From positions 124,001-188,000 of the forward strand of contig NZ_AP018365.1 of NCBI RefSeq assembly GCF_016756395.1: 64,000 nucleotides of DNA, given 5' to 3'. This document shows, piece by piece, positions 1 through 8,019 of the stretch (its first letter is position 1; the number at the start of each line of letters is the position of its first letter). The DNA is from Streptomyces sp. SN-593. Its GTDB lineage: Bacteria; Actinomycetota; Actinomycetes; Streptomycetales; Streptomycetaceae. The translations under genes and the position numbers were made by a program. Below the pieces are notes generated by a model. It had not been told where the DNA came from and searched no databases. It saw nothing but the letters and a program-made list of their open reading frames with translations.

Positions 1-2
1 AT

Positions 3-485
3 CCGCGCCCGCTGTACCTGGTGGGCGAGCCGGAGGCGATCAGCGCGCTGGACGAGGTCGGCCCGGTGGCCCGGGACGCGGTGGCGCACGTCGGGCACGG
101 CGGGCTCGCCGAGGGGCCCGGCGAGGCACTGGCCCGGGCCGTCGCCGACTCCGACCGGGAGCGCGACGAGCGGGCGGTCGCGGCGGTGCTGGACGACCTG
201 GACCGGGCCCGCGGCCGCAAGGCGTTCGCCGGCGGCGTGGACGAGGTGTGGCAGTCGGTGACCGAGGGCCGGGCGTCGCTGGTGGCGATCGAGGACGGGT
301 ACCGCACCACGGTCCGCGACGACGGCGACCACCTGGTGCCGGCCGGCACCGGCGAGCGCGGCGCCCGCGACGACATCGTGGACGAGATCGCGGAACAGGC
401 GCTGGACACCGGGGCGCGGGTGCGCTTCGTGCCCGACGGCCACCTCGCGGACTCCGGACGCATCGCGGCGGTGCTGCGCTACTGA
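3..485 (+). CDS. baeRF-like release-factor-fold protein, C-terminal part (5' end outside window)
   Basis: The reading frame is open from the first bases and ends at 485, so only the C-terminal ~160 residues are present. The visible part begins PRPLYLVGEPEA, followed by a long helical stretch rich in Asp, Glu and Arg, and ends with the pattern DDIVDEIAEQALDTGARVRF and AVLRY. This layout resembles the C-terminal half of the bacterial archaeo-eukaryotic release factor (baeRF) families that are common in actinomycetes, which have the eRF1 domain 2/3 fold and an unclear role, possibly in ribosome rescue. The assignment is by resemblance only. It precedes and is separate from the regulator at 660. 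Confidence 0.5.
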   Translation, partial: PRPLYLVGEPEAISALDEVGPVARDAVAHVGHGGLAEGPGEALARAVADSDRERDERAVAAVLDDLDRARGRKAFAGGVDEVWQSVTEGRASLVAIEDGYRTTVRDDGDHLVPAGTGERGARDDIVDEIAEQALDTGARVRFVPDGHLADSGRIAAVLRY

Positions 486-659
486 CCGCCCGGGCACGTG
501 CGCGGCGTCCGGCTCGGCCCGGGACGGTTCCCGCCCGGGTCCGGTCCGGGTCCCGCCCAGTCCGCTCAGCGTCAGAAGGTGTCCGCTCGCCGGTGCCAAC
601 TGCCGCCCCGCACCTATACGATGAGATTCCGGTTCGCGGCGGGGCGGTGGAATCCACAG

Positions 660-1094
660 ATGGTTGACGGGGACGGGTCGGCGCCCGGGGCGACGACCCT
701 CGCGGAGAAGATCGACGCGCTCTTCCGCGTGGTGCGCCGACCCGACCGGGAGGCGTACACCCACGAAGAGGTGGCAGGCGCCTGCCGGGACGCGACCGGG
801 GAGAGCTTCTCGACCACCTACCTCTGGCAGTTGCGCACCGGCCGGCGGACCAACCCGACCAAGCGCCACCTGGAGGCGCTCGCGCAGTTCTTCCGGATTC
901 CGGTCGCGTACTTCTTCGACGACGAGCAAGGGGCGCGGATCGCCGCCGAGTTGGAACTGCTCGGCGCCCTGCGGGACGCCGGGGTGCGCAGCGTCGCACT
1001 GCGGGCGGTGAACCTCTCCGCGGAGGGCATGGGCACGATCAGCGACATGATCGACCTGATCGCCAGACGCGAGGCGGAGCGGAACTCCCCGTAG
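660..1094 (+). CDS. XRE-type helix-turn-helix regulator (ImmA-linked)
   Basis: The product is a 144-residue cytoplasmic protein with one helix-turn-helix domain at about residues 35-90 (SFSTTYLWQLRTGRRTNPTK, then LEALAQFFRIPVAYFF). The ATG at 660 is preceded by GGGGCGGTGG at 641-650; an in-frame ATG at 621 would add 13 residues. Short HTH proteins of this type accompany ImmA/IrrE peptidases in Streptomyces, where the peptidase is expected to cleave or antagonise the repressor. The ImmA gene follows after 171 bp on the same strand, and a membrane protein comes next. The target promoter is unknown; autoregulation is likely by analogy. Confidence 0.8.
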   Translation: MVDGDGSAPGATTLAEKIDALFRVVRRPDREAYTHEEVAGACRDATGESFSTTYLWQLRTGRRTNPTKRHLEALAQFFRIPVAYFFDDEQGARIAAELELLGALRDAGVRSVALRAVNLSAEGMGTISDMIDLIARREAERNSP

Positions 1095-1265
1095 CGCCGC
1101 GCGTTCCCGGGCAGGGGACGCGGCGGACGGGATGCAGCAGAGTCCGGGACGCGGAAGTCCCGGAACACGGCCGGACGTTCCGGAACCGGACCGGATGTTC
1201 CGGCGTTCTGGGATCGGGCGCGACAGCGGGTACGGGCGGCGCGGGAGCGGCGGTCGCAGGCGGCG

Positions 1266-1853
1266 ATGGGGGTGATGCACGTGAGAGCGCGGGTTACCAC
1301 ACATGACGTGCTGTGGGACAAGTACCGGCAGGCCATGGGCGACATCGACCTGCCCAGGCCGTTCGACGAGGTGGCACTGGTCGCGCGGCTGGCCGAGCGG
1401 CGCGGGCGGCCGATCGAGCTGATCCCGGTCGACGCGCTGCCGAACCTGCCGTGCGGGCTGCTCATGGTCACCGACCACGCCGACTGCATCGTCTACGCGA
1501 CGGACACCAGCGCGCTGCACCAGCGGCACATCCTGCTCCACGAGGCGGCCCACCTGGTGTGCGGGCACGACCGCGTCGCCCCGGCGCCGGCGAAGCGGCC
1601 CGCCGCGGACGGGGACGTCCCGTCCGGGGCCCGCACGCTCCTCCCCCACCTCCCGGACGCGCTGGTCCGCCGGGTGCTGGGCCGCACCGTCTACACCGAG
1701 CCGCAGGAGCAGGAGGCGGAGCTGCTCGCGTCGCTGATCTGCTCGCGCGCGGCGCGCGAGGCGCGCACCCCGCCGCTCGCGGAGGGCCAGCAGCGCCGGC
1801 TGGGGTCGATGTTCGGCGCGGCTCCCGCCCCCCGGGGCCGGGCACGTGGTTGA
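1266..1853 (+). CDS. ImmA/IrrE family metallopeptidase
   Basis: The 195-residue protein carries the zinc metallopeptidase motif HEAAH (H92, E93, H96), followed by an EQEAELLASLI helix near residue 150 that can supply the third ligand, as in ImmA/IrrE (COG2856) proteins. In ICEBs1 the relative ImmA cleaves the HTH repressor ImmR; IrrE in Deinococcus cleaves DdrO. The HTH partner is encoded just upstream, and the next gene starts 8 bp before this stop codon, so at least the last two genes are co-translated. The start may be ATG 1266 or ATG 1275; both give the full domain. Confidence 0.85.
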   Translation: MGVMHVRARVTTHDVLWDKYRQAMGDIDLPRPFDEVALVARLAERRGRPIELIPVDALPNLPCGLLMVTDHADCIVYATDTSALHQRHILLHEAAHLVCGHDRVAPAPAKRPAADGDVPSGARTLLPHLPDALVRRVLGRTVYTEPQEQEAELLASLICSRAAREARTPPLAEGQQRRLGSMFGAAPAPRGRARG

Positions 1854-3090
1854 CACCGGGACGTACTCCGCGGGGGCGCTGTTGATCGCCTTCGCCTGCT
1901 ACCGGATGGTGGTGGTCCGGCGCGGCGGCCCCGACCCGGACCCGGCGAACCGCTACGTCGCCTGGTTCGCGATGTCGATGGGCGCGGCGCTGCTGGTACT
2001 GGCGCCGGACACGCTGGAGGCGCTGCACCGGTCGGGTCCGGCGGCGCCGCGCGCGGGGGCGCTGCTGGGCACGGAGCTGAAGATGTGCTCGCTGACCGCG
2101 CTGGCCCTGATCGCCCGGGCGCTGGCCGAGCCGGACCGGCCGCAGCGGGAGACGGAGCGGCGGTCGGCCCGGCGGGCGCTGGCGGCCGGCGTCCTGCTGG
2201 CCGCCCTCTACCTGCCCGCGGGCGTGCGCGAGCACCACGGCAGCGGGTACGTCACCGGCACCGCGGCCCGCTGGCTGCTGGCGGGCTACGACCTCCTGTT
2301 CGTGGTCTACGCGCTGCGCTGCCTGGCGCTGTTCACCACCCTGCTCGGCCGCCACTCCCGCGGCCTGCCGCCCAGCGCGCTGCGCACCGGGCTGCGGCTG
2401 ATGCGGGCGAGCGGCGCGGTGGGCGCGGCGTGGACGATGCTGCTGCTCTGGGACGCCGTCCAGGTGCTGCGCTGGGGCCGGCAGGACACCGCGGAGCACC
2501 CGGCGGGGGCGGTGCTCGCGCTGCTGTGCGTGCTGCTCGCGGTGAGCGGGGCGACGGCCACCACCTGGGGGCGGGCGCTGGCCGCGCCGTTCCGGCTGGT
2601 GCGCGCCGCCCGCTCCTACCGGGCGCTGGAGCCGCTGTGGTCGGCGCTGTACGAGGCCCACCCGGGGATCGCGCTGCGACCGCCCCGGGAGGAGGGGCGG
2701 CCGGCGCTGCGGGACATGCAGTTCGCGCTGTACCGGCGGGTGATCGAGATCCACGACGGCCGGCTGTCGCTGCGGCCGTACTACCCGGCCGACGCCCGGG
2801 CGTGGTTGGCCACCCGGGCGGCGAACGCCGTGTCCGGCGGCCCGGGTCCGTCCGCCACGGCGGCCCTGCCGCCCGGCTGCGCGCCCTCGGACGCGGTGAC
2901 GGAGGCGGCGTCGCTGGCCGCGGCCGTGGAGGCGCGCCGCGCGGGCCTGCAACCTCCGCCGCGGCGCCCGGGGTTGGCGGCCACCGCCCTGCCGCGGACC
3001 GGGACGATCGACGGGGACGTGGCGTGGCTGACGGTGGTCGCGCGGAACTTCGCGGACATCACCGGGCCGGACGGCCGGGTCCGGACGTGA
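1846..3090 (+). CDS. MAB_1171c-type integral membrane protein (putative transporter, DUF6545-like)
   Basis: The 414-residue protein has an N-terminal half of about seven hydrophobic segments (residues ~5-245; first SAGALLIAFACYRMV) and a soluble C-terminal half with RAARSYRALEPLWSALYEAH and VIEIHDGRLSLRPYY, typical of the family named after M. abscessus MAB_1171c. The biochemical role is unknown; 'transporter' is a family label rather than a demonstrated activity. The GTG start overlaps the ImmA gene by 8 bp. The fixed order HTH, ImmA, membrane protein suggests a sensing or secretion partner of the peptidase-repressor pair. A hairpin follows at 3095-3127. Confidence 0.75.
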   Translation: MVDTGTYSAGALLIAFACYRMVVVRRGGPDPDPANRYVAWFAMSMGAALLVLAPDTLEALHRSGPAAPRAGALLGTELKMCSLTALALIARALAEPDRPQRETERRSARRALAAGVLLAALYLPAGVREHHGSGYVTGTAARWLLAGYDLLFVVYALRCLALFTTLLGRHSRGLPPSALRTGLRLMRASGAVGAAWTMLLLWDAVQVLRWGRQDTAEHPAGAVLALLCVLLAVSGATATTWGRALAAPFRLVRAARSYRALEPLWSALYEAHPGIALRPPREEGRPALRDMQFALYRRVIEIHDGRLSLRPYYPADARAWLATRAANAVSGGPGPSATAALPPGCAPSDAVTEAASLAAAVEARRAGLQPPPRRPGLAATALPRTGTIDGDVAWLTVVARNFADITGPDGRVRT

Positions 3091-3094
3091 AAGA

Positions 3095-3127
3095 GCCCCG
3101 GCCGGGACGGGGGGACCAGGCCGGGGC
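3095..3127. terminator. hairpin between convergent genes
   Basis: A 9-bp perfect inverted repeat (GCCCCGGCC at 3095-3103 and GGCCGGGGC at 3119-3127) lies immediately after the stop at 3090 and before the convergent SRPBCC gene. A rho-independent-like, U-poor terminator is likely. Confidence 0.55.
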
Positions 3128-3190
3128 AGTCGGGGCGTGGCGGCGCGGGCACCGGATGTTCACCGTGTCGCCACATGTTTAGTTTAACAC

Positions 3191-3772
3191 TCAATGAGCG
3201 TAGTCGAACCCGGTGGGCGCCGACGAGGCGCGCATCGGTGTCGCGGCGGGCACGTCCGCCTCCTCGGCCGGCGCCGGGGCGGCCGTCTCGGCCCCGCCCG
3301 CCGTGGCCGCGGCCAGCGACTCGGCGGCGGCGCGGCCCTCGCCGAGCAGATCGCGGAACTTCAGGCCGTCGGCGGGCAGGTCCCGCCGCCACGCCATCGC
3401 CACCAGCGGCGCGAGCAGTACGAGGGCCGCGCTCAGCGAACTGGTCACCGACAGCCGCACCATGGTGCCGTCGGCGTGCGGAAGGAGGTCGAACCCGTAG
3501 AACGGGACCTGCGTGCCCAGCGGCCCCCACATCCGCTGGCCGCGGAACGCTATCCGGCGCCCCGGCTCGAAGTCCGCGCAGACCAGCCGGTGCGAGCGGC
3601 GCCGCCCGGGGAAGCGGTAGCGGTAGACGGCGTCCACCCCCGGTTCGACGTACCCCGGTTCGACCGAGGACACCCCCGAGCTCCACAGGGCGAGGTTGCG
3701 GGCGTCGGCGAGAAAGTCGAAGACCTCCGTAGGTGTACGCCGCACGAACACGTTCGTGGACACGCAAGGCAT
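3191..3772 (-). CDS. SRPBCC family protein (polyketide cyclase/dehydrase-like fold)
   Basis: The 193-residue protein shows the START/SRPBCC pattern: an initial strand VSTNVFVRRTPTEVFDFLAD, then NLALWSSGVSSVEPG and later GFDLLPHADGTMVRLSVTSS. Such proteins bind hydrophobic ligands; in streptomycetes many are annotated as polyketide cyclase/dehydrase-like without known ligand. The ATG at 3772 is preceded by a strong GGGGAGGT site, which decides against longer upstream frames. A hydrophobic stretch (LSAALVLLAPLVAMAW) and an Ala/Pro-rich tail of about 40 residues follow the domain. It is monocistronic and divergent from the stress protein gene at 3987. Confidence 0.8.
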   Translation of the reverse strand: MPCVSTNVFVRRTPTEVFDFLADARNLALWSSGVSSVEPGYVEPGVDAVYRYRFPGRRRSHRLVCADFEPGRRIAFRGQRMWGPLGTQVPFYGFDLLPHADGTMVRLSVTSSLSAALVLLAPLVAMAWRRDLPADGLKFRDLLGEGRAAAESLAAATAGGAETAAPAPAEEADVPAATPMRASSAPTGFDYAH

Positions 3773-3986
3773 CGCAAACCTCCCCGGTAGCGGCGTGGAC
3801 GGCCGCCGTGCGCGGGCGCGGACCGTCAGGGACGGTTCGCGTGGCGGTCGGGCGTACGCCTGCTTCACTCCTCTTCCACAGCGTGCCCCGCAAAACCGCA
3901 CATGTCGTGGCAATAGGGCCGATCGAGTGAGAACGCTGCGTGCACGGGGGTGATCAACCAGTGCCTCGGGCCGATAGCCTGACCTG

Positions 3987-4451
3987 GTGGAAGAGCAGAA
4001 ACTGCCGGCACGTTTCGAGCGCGGCACCGACGGACCGAAAGTGATCGTCGCCGGACTCGACGGCTCGGAGTCGTCCTGGCGGGCCGCGGCGTACGCCGGC
4101 GGACTGGCCCGACGGCAGCACGCCCTGCTCGCCCTCGTCTACGTACAGCCGTACATCGCCGGCGGCGCCGCGCTCGGCGTGCCGGTCTCGGAGGCCGACA
4201 CCGGGGTCGCGGAGCAGTTGCTCGCCGAGATCCGCGACTCGGTGGAGCGCACCCGCGGCGCCTTCTCGGTGCGCTGGGAGTTCCACACCTTCCGCGGCGA
4301 CCCCTACAACGGACTGGCGATGGCCGCCGACCAGTTGACCGCCGACGCGGTCGTGGTCGGCGCCTCGGAGCGCGCCGGGCACCGGCTGGTCGGCTCCGTC
4401 GCGGTGCGCCTGGTGAAGTCCGGCCGCTGGCCGGTCACGGTGGTGCCGTAG
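3987..4451 (+). CDS. universal stress protein (UspA family)
   Basis: The 154-residue protein is a single Usp domain: VIVAGLDGSESSWRAAAYA forms the first strand and helix, and VVVGASERAGHRLVGSVAVR carries a shortened version of the ATP-binding G-x2-G-x9-G-(S/T) motif, ending in WPVTVVP. The compressed phosphate loop makes ATP binding uncertain. The start is GTG at 3987. It stands alone between a divergent and a convergent gene and is closed by the hairpin at 4508-4545. Usp proteins are generally induced by stress or growth arrest; no specific operator was seen. Confidence 0.85.
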   Translation: MEEQKLPARFERGTDGPKVIVAGLDGSESSWRAAAYAGGLARRQHALLALVYVQPYIAGGAALGVPVSEADTGVAEQLLAEIRDSVERTRGAFSVRWEFHTFRGDPYNGLAMAADQLTADAVVVGASERAGHRLVGSVAVRLVKSGRWPVTVVP

Positions 4452-4507
4452 GGCCTGTCCGGTCGGCGGCCGCCGCGCCGTCGTCCCCGCCCGCGCCGCC
4501 CGCGGTT

Positions 4508-4545
4508 CGGGTCCCGGTCGCACGCGCAGGTGCGGCCGGGACCCG
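4508..4545. terminator. bidirectional terminator hairpin
   Basis: A 16-bp stem with a single G-T wobble (arms 4508-4523 and 4530-4545) and a 6-nt loop lies between the convergent stress-protein and winged-helix genes. The position and strength suit termination from both sides. Confidence 0.7.
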
Positions 4546-4577
4546 GACGACGTCGTCCTCCCGCCCCCCGGGTGCGC

Positions 4578-5210
4578 TCAGCGGGCGGCCTGAGCCGGCG
4601 CGTACTTGTAGCCCACCCGGCGGACGGTGACGATGCTGCCGCGGTGCTCGGCGCCCAACTTCCGCCGCAGCCGCGCGATGTGGACGTCCACGGTGCGGCC
4701 GTCGCCGACGTGGCCGTAGCCCCACACGGTGGTGACGAGCTGGTCCCGGGAGTGCACCCGGTGCGGGTGCGCGACCAGGTGGGCGAGCAGTTCGAACTCC
4801 AGGTAGGTCAGGTCCAGCGGCCGGCCGTCGACGGCGGCGGTGCGGCGCTCGCCGTCGATCGACACCGGCGCGGCGGGCAGCGACGGCCCGCCCCGCTCCT
4901 GTGCCCGCGGCGCGACCTGCTCCGGCTCGACGACCTGCGCGGTGGCGTACGGGTGGGCGTCCGCGGCGGTCAGCGGCTGCTCGACGCCGGCCCGGTCGGC
5001 CGGGACCAGCACCAGGTAGCCCACCATCGGGGCGCCGCCGGCCACCGCGGGCAGCACGTGGCCGGGGGCCGGCAGCCAGGTGGCACCGGGCGGCAGGAAG
5101 TCGGGGGCGGGCGGGACCTCGTCGGGCCGGACGGCGCGCAGCCGCTGCCGGGCGGCGGGCGGCGCGGGGACGGCGGCGGGCGCGGACGGGATGTGCGAGA
5201 GGTTCGACAT
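4578..5210 (-). CDS. winged-helix OmpR/PhoB-type regulator without a receiver domain
   Basis: The 210-residue protein has a C-terminal OmpR-type winged-helix effector domain from about residue 108: LDLTYLEFELLAHLVAHPHR, RDQLVTTVWGYGHVGDGRTV, DVHIARLRRKLG and TVRRVGYKY. The first ~100 residues are Pro/Ala-rich and show no receiver-domain aspartate or other phosphoacceptor pattern, so it is not an ordinary two-component response regulator. Such orphan winged-helix proteins occur widely in Streptomyces; ligand and targets are unknown. A short ORF (5319-5447) lies upstream on the same strand and may share its transcript. Confidence 0.8.
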   Translation of the reverse strand: MSNLSHIPSAPAAVPAPPAARQRLRAVRPDEVPPAPDFLPPGATWLPAPGHVLPAVAGGAPMVGYLVLVPADRAGVEQPLTAADAHPYATAQVVEPEQVAPRAQERGGPSLPAAPVSIDGERRTAAVDGRPLDLTYLEFELLAHLVAHPHRVHSRDQLVTTVWGYGHVGDGRTVDVHIARLRRKLGAEHRGSIVTVRRVGYKYAPAQAAR

Positions 5211-5318
5211 GGTTTCGGCTCTTTCGCGCGAGGGGTCGGAAAGGACTTCCGTCTGCGCGGTACCGGAAACGTGCTGGTGCCGACGGCGACCGGCGCTCGG
5301 GCCGGAGGCGGTGCGAGG

Positions 5319-5447
5319 TCAGCGGGCGACGTGGTTCCGCGCGGGGATCGCGCGGCAACACCAGCGGTCGAAGTGGTGCTCCTGCCGGGACGGCCAGAAG
5401 GGCTCGAGGTCGTCGCGACCCGTCCCGGTGTGAGTGATGCTGGCCAT
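5319..5447 (-). CDS. small upstream protein, 42 residues, unknown
   Basis: A 42-codon frame (MASITHTGTGRDDLEPFWPS..., ending ARNHVAR) lies on the minus strand 108 bp upstream of the winged-helix regulator. It contains FWP, DRW and a Cys pair (WCCR), a composition unlike random high-GC translation, which argues for a real peptide. AGGGG sits almost directly against the ATG, too close for normal spacing, so the transcript could be leaderless or the start could be at 5501. I do not recognise a family. A leader-peptide role for the downstream regulator is possible but is inference. Confidence 0.45.
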   Translation of the reverse strand: MASITHTGTGRDDLEPFWPSRQEHHFDRWCCRAIPARNHVAR

Positions 5448-5611
5448 GCCCCTATTGAACCAGACCTGGAGCCCCGGGTGTGAGAGTCCGGCAGGGTCCA
5501 TGACGTGTCCGCGGTCACGCCGATCGCGGACACGCCCCCGCCGGGCGCCCCCTGCGGGCGGTCGCCGTGCCGCCCGGGGCTACGCTGAGGCGTCGAGTTG
5601 AAGGAGTCGCC

Positions 5612-5752
5612 ATGCAGATCCACCACGTGCTCACCACCCTGGCGGTCAACGATTCCCCCGGGCCCGGGCCGGTGATGCGCACCTTCATCGTGGTGTCGGT
5701 CGTCGGCGCCGCCTTCCTGGGCTGGTTCCTGCTGCGCGGCTACCGCGACTGA
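5612..5752 (+). CDS. small single-pass membrane protein, 46 residues
   Basis: A GAAGGAG ribosome binding site lies 6 bases before the ATG at 5612. The 46-residue product has a soluble N-terminus and one transmembrane helix (FIVVSVVGAAFLGWFLLRGY) ending in a charged tail, so it is probably a tail-anchored membrane microprotein. No function is known. A perfect terminator hairpin begins 9 bp after its stop and also serves the convergent acyl-CoA dehydrogenase gene. Confidence 0.7.
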   Translation: MQIHHVLTTLAVNDSPGPGPVMRTFIVVSVVGAAFLGWFLLRGYRD

Positions 5753-5760
5753 GGACCGCG

Positions 5761-5790
5761 GCCGGCCCGGGGACCGCTCCCCGGGCCGGC
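5761..5790. terminator. bidirectional terminator hairpin
   Basis: A 13-bp perfect stem (arms 5761-5773 and 5778-5790) with a 4-nt CCGC loop separates the small membrane-protein gene from the convergent acyl-CoA dehydrogenase stop codon at 5797. Confidence 0.8.
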
Positions 5791-5796
5791 TCCGGC

Positions 5797-7035
5797 TCAG
5801 CGGATGGGCACCCCGGCGAGGGTGCGGGCGATGACGAGGCGCTGGATCTCGCTCGTGCCCTCGAAGATGGTGTAGATCGCGCTGTCGCGGTGCATGCGCT
5901 CCACCGGGTACTCGCGGGTGTACCCGTTGCCCCCGAGGATCTGGATCGCCTGCGCGGTGACCTTCTTGGCCGTCTCGCTGGCGAACAGCTTGGACATGGA
6001 GCCCTCGGCCGAGGTGAACGGCCGGCCGGCGGTGGCCATCCAGGACGCGCGCCACACCAGCAGCCGGGCGGCGTCGATCCGGGTGCGCATGTCGGCGAGT
6101 TGGAACGCCACGCCCTGGTTGTCGATGATCGGGCGCCCGAACTGCTCGCGGCCCCTGGCGTATTCGAGGGCGTACTCGTAGGCCGCGCGGGCGGTGCCGA
6201 CCGCCATGGCGCCGACCGCGGGGCGCGACGCCTCGAACGTCGCCATCGCCGCGTTCTTCACCCTCTCCCTGCCCTCGGCGTCGCCGGACCTCGCCCGCTC
6301 GCGGGCGCGGGCCAGCCGCTCGTCGAGCTTCTCCTTGCCGCCGAGCAGGCAGTCGCCGGGCACCCGGACGTCCTCCAGCACGACCTCGGCGGTGTGCGAG
6401 GCGCGGATGCCGTGCTTCTTGAACTTCTGCCCCTGGGACAGGCCGGCGGTGCCGGGCGGCACGATGAAGGAGGCGTGGCCCCTGGTGCCGAGTTCGGGGT
6501 CGACCACGGCCACCACCACGTGCACGTTGGCGATGCCGCCGTTGGTCGCCCACGTCTTGGTGCCGTTGAGCACCCACTCGTCGGTGGCCTGGTCGTAGAC
6601 CGCGCGGGTGCGCATCGAGCCCACGTCGGAGCCGGCGTCCGGCTCGGAGGAGCAGAAGGCCGCCACCTTCACGTCGGAGGCGTCGCCGTACATCTGCGGC
6701 ACCCAGGTGCCGATCTGCTCCTCGGTGCCGTTGGCGAGCACCCCGACCGCGGCAAGGCCCGTGCCGACGATGGACAGCGCGATGCCCGCGTCGCCCCAGA
6801 ACAGCTCCTCCATGGTCATCGGGATGCCGAGACCGGTCGGGTCGAAGAACTGCTGGGCGTAGAAATCGAGCGAGTAGAGCCCTATCTTGGCGGCCTCCTG
6901 GATGATGGGCCAGGGCGTCTCCTCGCGCTCGTCCCACTCGGCGGCGGCCGGGCGCATCACGTCGGCGGCGAAGCCGTGGATCCACTCCCGCACGGACTGC
7001 TGTTCGTCGTTGAGTTCGAGCGTGAAGTCGCCCAT
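5797..7035 (-). CDS. acyl-CoA dehydrogenase
   Basis: The 412-residue flavoprotein matches the acyl-CoA dehydrogenase family: the N-terminal helical domain (LNDEQQSVREWIHGFAADV), the middle FAD-contact region (VAAFCSSEPDAGSDVGSMRT and GTKTWATNGGIA) and the C-terminal signature region (QILGGNGYTREYPVERMHRD, FEGTSEIQRLVIAR). The catalytic Glu is expected in the EGTSEIQ segment. It oxidises acyl-CoA to trans-2-enoyl-CoA. ATG 7035 follows GGAGGGG and is preferred over a GTG at 7047 that overlaps that site. It is divergent from the TetR gene at 7252, with palindromes at 7053-7081 just upstream of its start. Confidence 0.93.
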   Translation of the reverse strand: MGDFTLELNDEQQSVREWIHGFAADVMRPAAAEWDEREETPWPIIQEAAKIGLYSLDFYAQQFFDPTGLGIPMTMEELFWGDAGIALSIVGTGLAAVGVLANGTEEQIGTWVPQMYGDASDVKVAAFCSSEPDAGSDVGSMRTRAVYDQATDEWVLNGTKTWATNGGIANVHVVVAVVDPELGTRGHASFIVPPGTAGLSQGQKFKKHGIRASHTAEVVLEDVRVPGDCLLGGKEKLDERLARARERARSGDAEGRERVKNAAMATFEASRPAVGAMAVGTARAAYEYALEYARGREQFGRPIIDNQGVAFQLADMRTRIDAARLLVWRASWMATAGRPFTSAEGSMSKLFASETAKKVTAQAIQILGGNGYTREYPVERMHRDSAIYTIFEGTSEIQRLVIARTLAGVPIR

Positions 7036-7052
7036 CGTCCCCTCCACGTACT

Positions 7053-7081
7053 TGTTACTTGCGGTAACAGCAGTCTGTTAC
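7053..7081. promoter_or_regulatory. double palindromic operator between acyl-CoA dehydrogenase and TetR genes
   Basis: TGTTAC (7053-7058) and GTAACA (7064-7069) form one palindrome, and GTAACAG (7064-7070) with CTGTTAC (7075-7081) forms a second that shares the middle half-site. A further half-site TGTTAC lies at 7137-7142. This arrangement suggests cooperative binding by the divergently encoded TetR protein, controlling both genes. Confidence 0.65.
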
Positions 7082-7251
7082 CGTGCGGTAGGGAATGTCA
7101 ACTCGCAGACCGCGCGGCGGTCGAGCGCCCCCAGGGTGTTACGTTGCGCGCATAAAGCCGCAGCACACGAGCACTGCGGACGCGTGGAACACACAGCGAA
7201 GGACACCTGCGCCCGGTCACACGAGCGCGGCCAGCGACCGGGAGGCACACC

Positions 7252-7899
7252 GTGGAGACCGGGCATCGGCAGGACCAGCGGACCGCCACGCAGCGGCGCC
7301 GCAACGAGCTGCTGGAGGCCGCCGACCGCGTGGTGCTGCGCGAGGGCCCCGAGGCGTCGATGAACGCCATCGCGGCCGAAGCCGGCATCACCAAGCCGAT
7401 CCTCTACCGCCACTTCGGCGACAAGTCCGGGCTGTACCGGGCACTGGCCAAGCGGCACACCGACGCGCTGCTGGCCACCCTGCGCGCCGCGCTGGACTCC
7501 CCCGGCGACCGCCGCGACCGGGTCGAGGCGACCCTGCACGCGTACCTGTCGGCGATCGAGGCCCGCCCGCAGGTCTACCGGTTCCTCATGCACCCGGCCG
7601 AGACGCCCGCGGCCGACGGGGAGAAGGGCTTCGACGTCGGCCGCCACCAGGCGCCCCTGCTGCGGCGGATGGGCGAGGACCTCGGCGACGTGATCGCCGA
7701 GCGGCTCGACCTCGGGCCCGACACCCGGCAGGTGGCCCGCGTGTGGGGGCACGGCATCGTCGGGATGATGTACGCCGCCGGGGACTGGTGGCTGGGCGAA
7801 CAGCCCTGCTCCCGGGACGAACTGGTGCGCACCCTGGCGGACCTGCTGTGGGGCCGGCTCACCCTGGCCGGCGACCGGGCCGGCAGCCGCGGGTTGTGA
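7252..7899 (+). CDS. TetR family regulator of the adjacent acyl-CoA dehydrogenase
   Basis: The 215-residue protein has an N-terminal TetR HTH (MNAIAAEAGITKPILYRHFG, residues ~34-58, then DKSGLYRALAKRH) and a helical C-terminal ligand domain with RPQVYRFLMHPAET and GHGIVGMMYAAGDWWL. GTG 7252 has GGGAGG about 9 bases upstream. Divergent arrangement with an acyl-CoA dehydrogenase suggests that it senses an acyl-CoA or fatty acid, as FadR/PsrA-like TetR proteins do; this is inference from context. Confidence 0.85.
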   Translation: METGHRQDQRTATQRRRNELLEAADRVVLREGPEASMNAIAAEAGITKPILYRHFGDKSGLYRALAKRHTDALLATLRAALDSPGDRRDRVEATLHAYLSAIEARPQVYRFLMHPAETPAADGEKGFDVGRHQAPLLRRMGEDLGDVIAERLDLGPDTRQVARVWGHGIVGMMYAAGDWWLGEQPCSRDELVRTLADLLWGRLTLAGDRAGSRGL

Positions 7900-8019
7900 C
7901 CCGCGTGCCGCCCGCGCCGGCCCGCGGCCGAAGGGCGCACCGACCGCCGCGGCGGTCAACTCCCCCGCCGGGAAGTCGATAGGCTGACACCGGGCGCAAG
8001 TCGAGGAGGAAACAACAGG

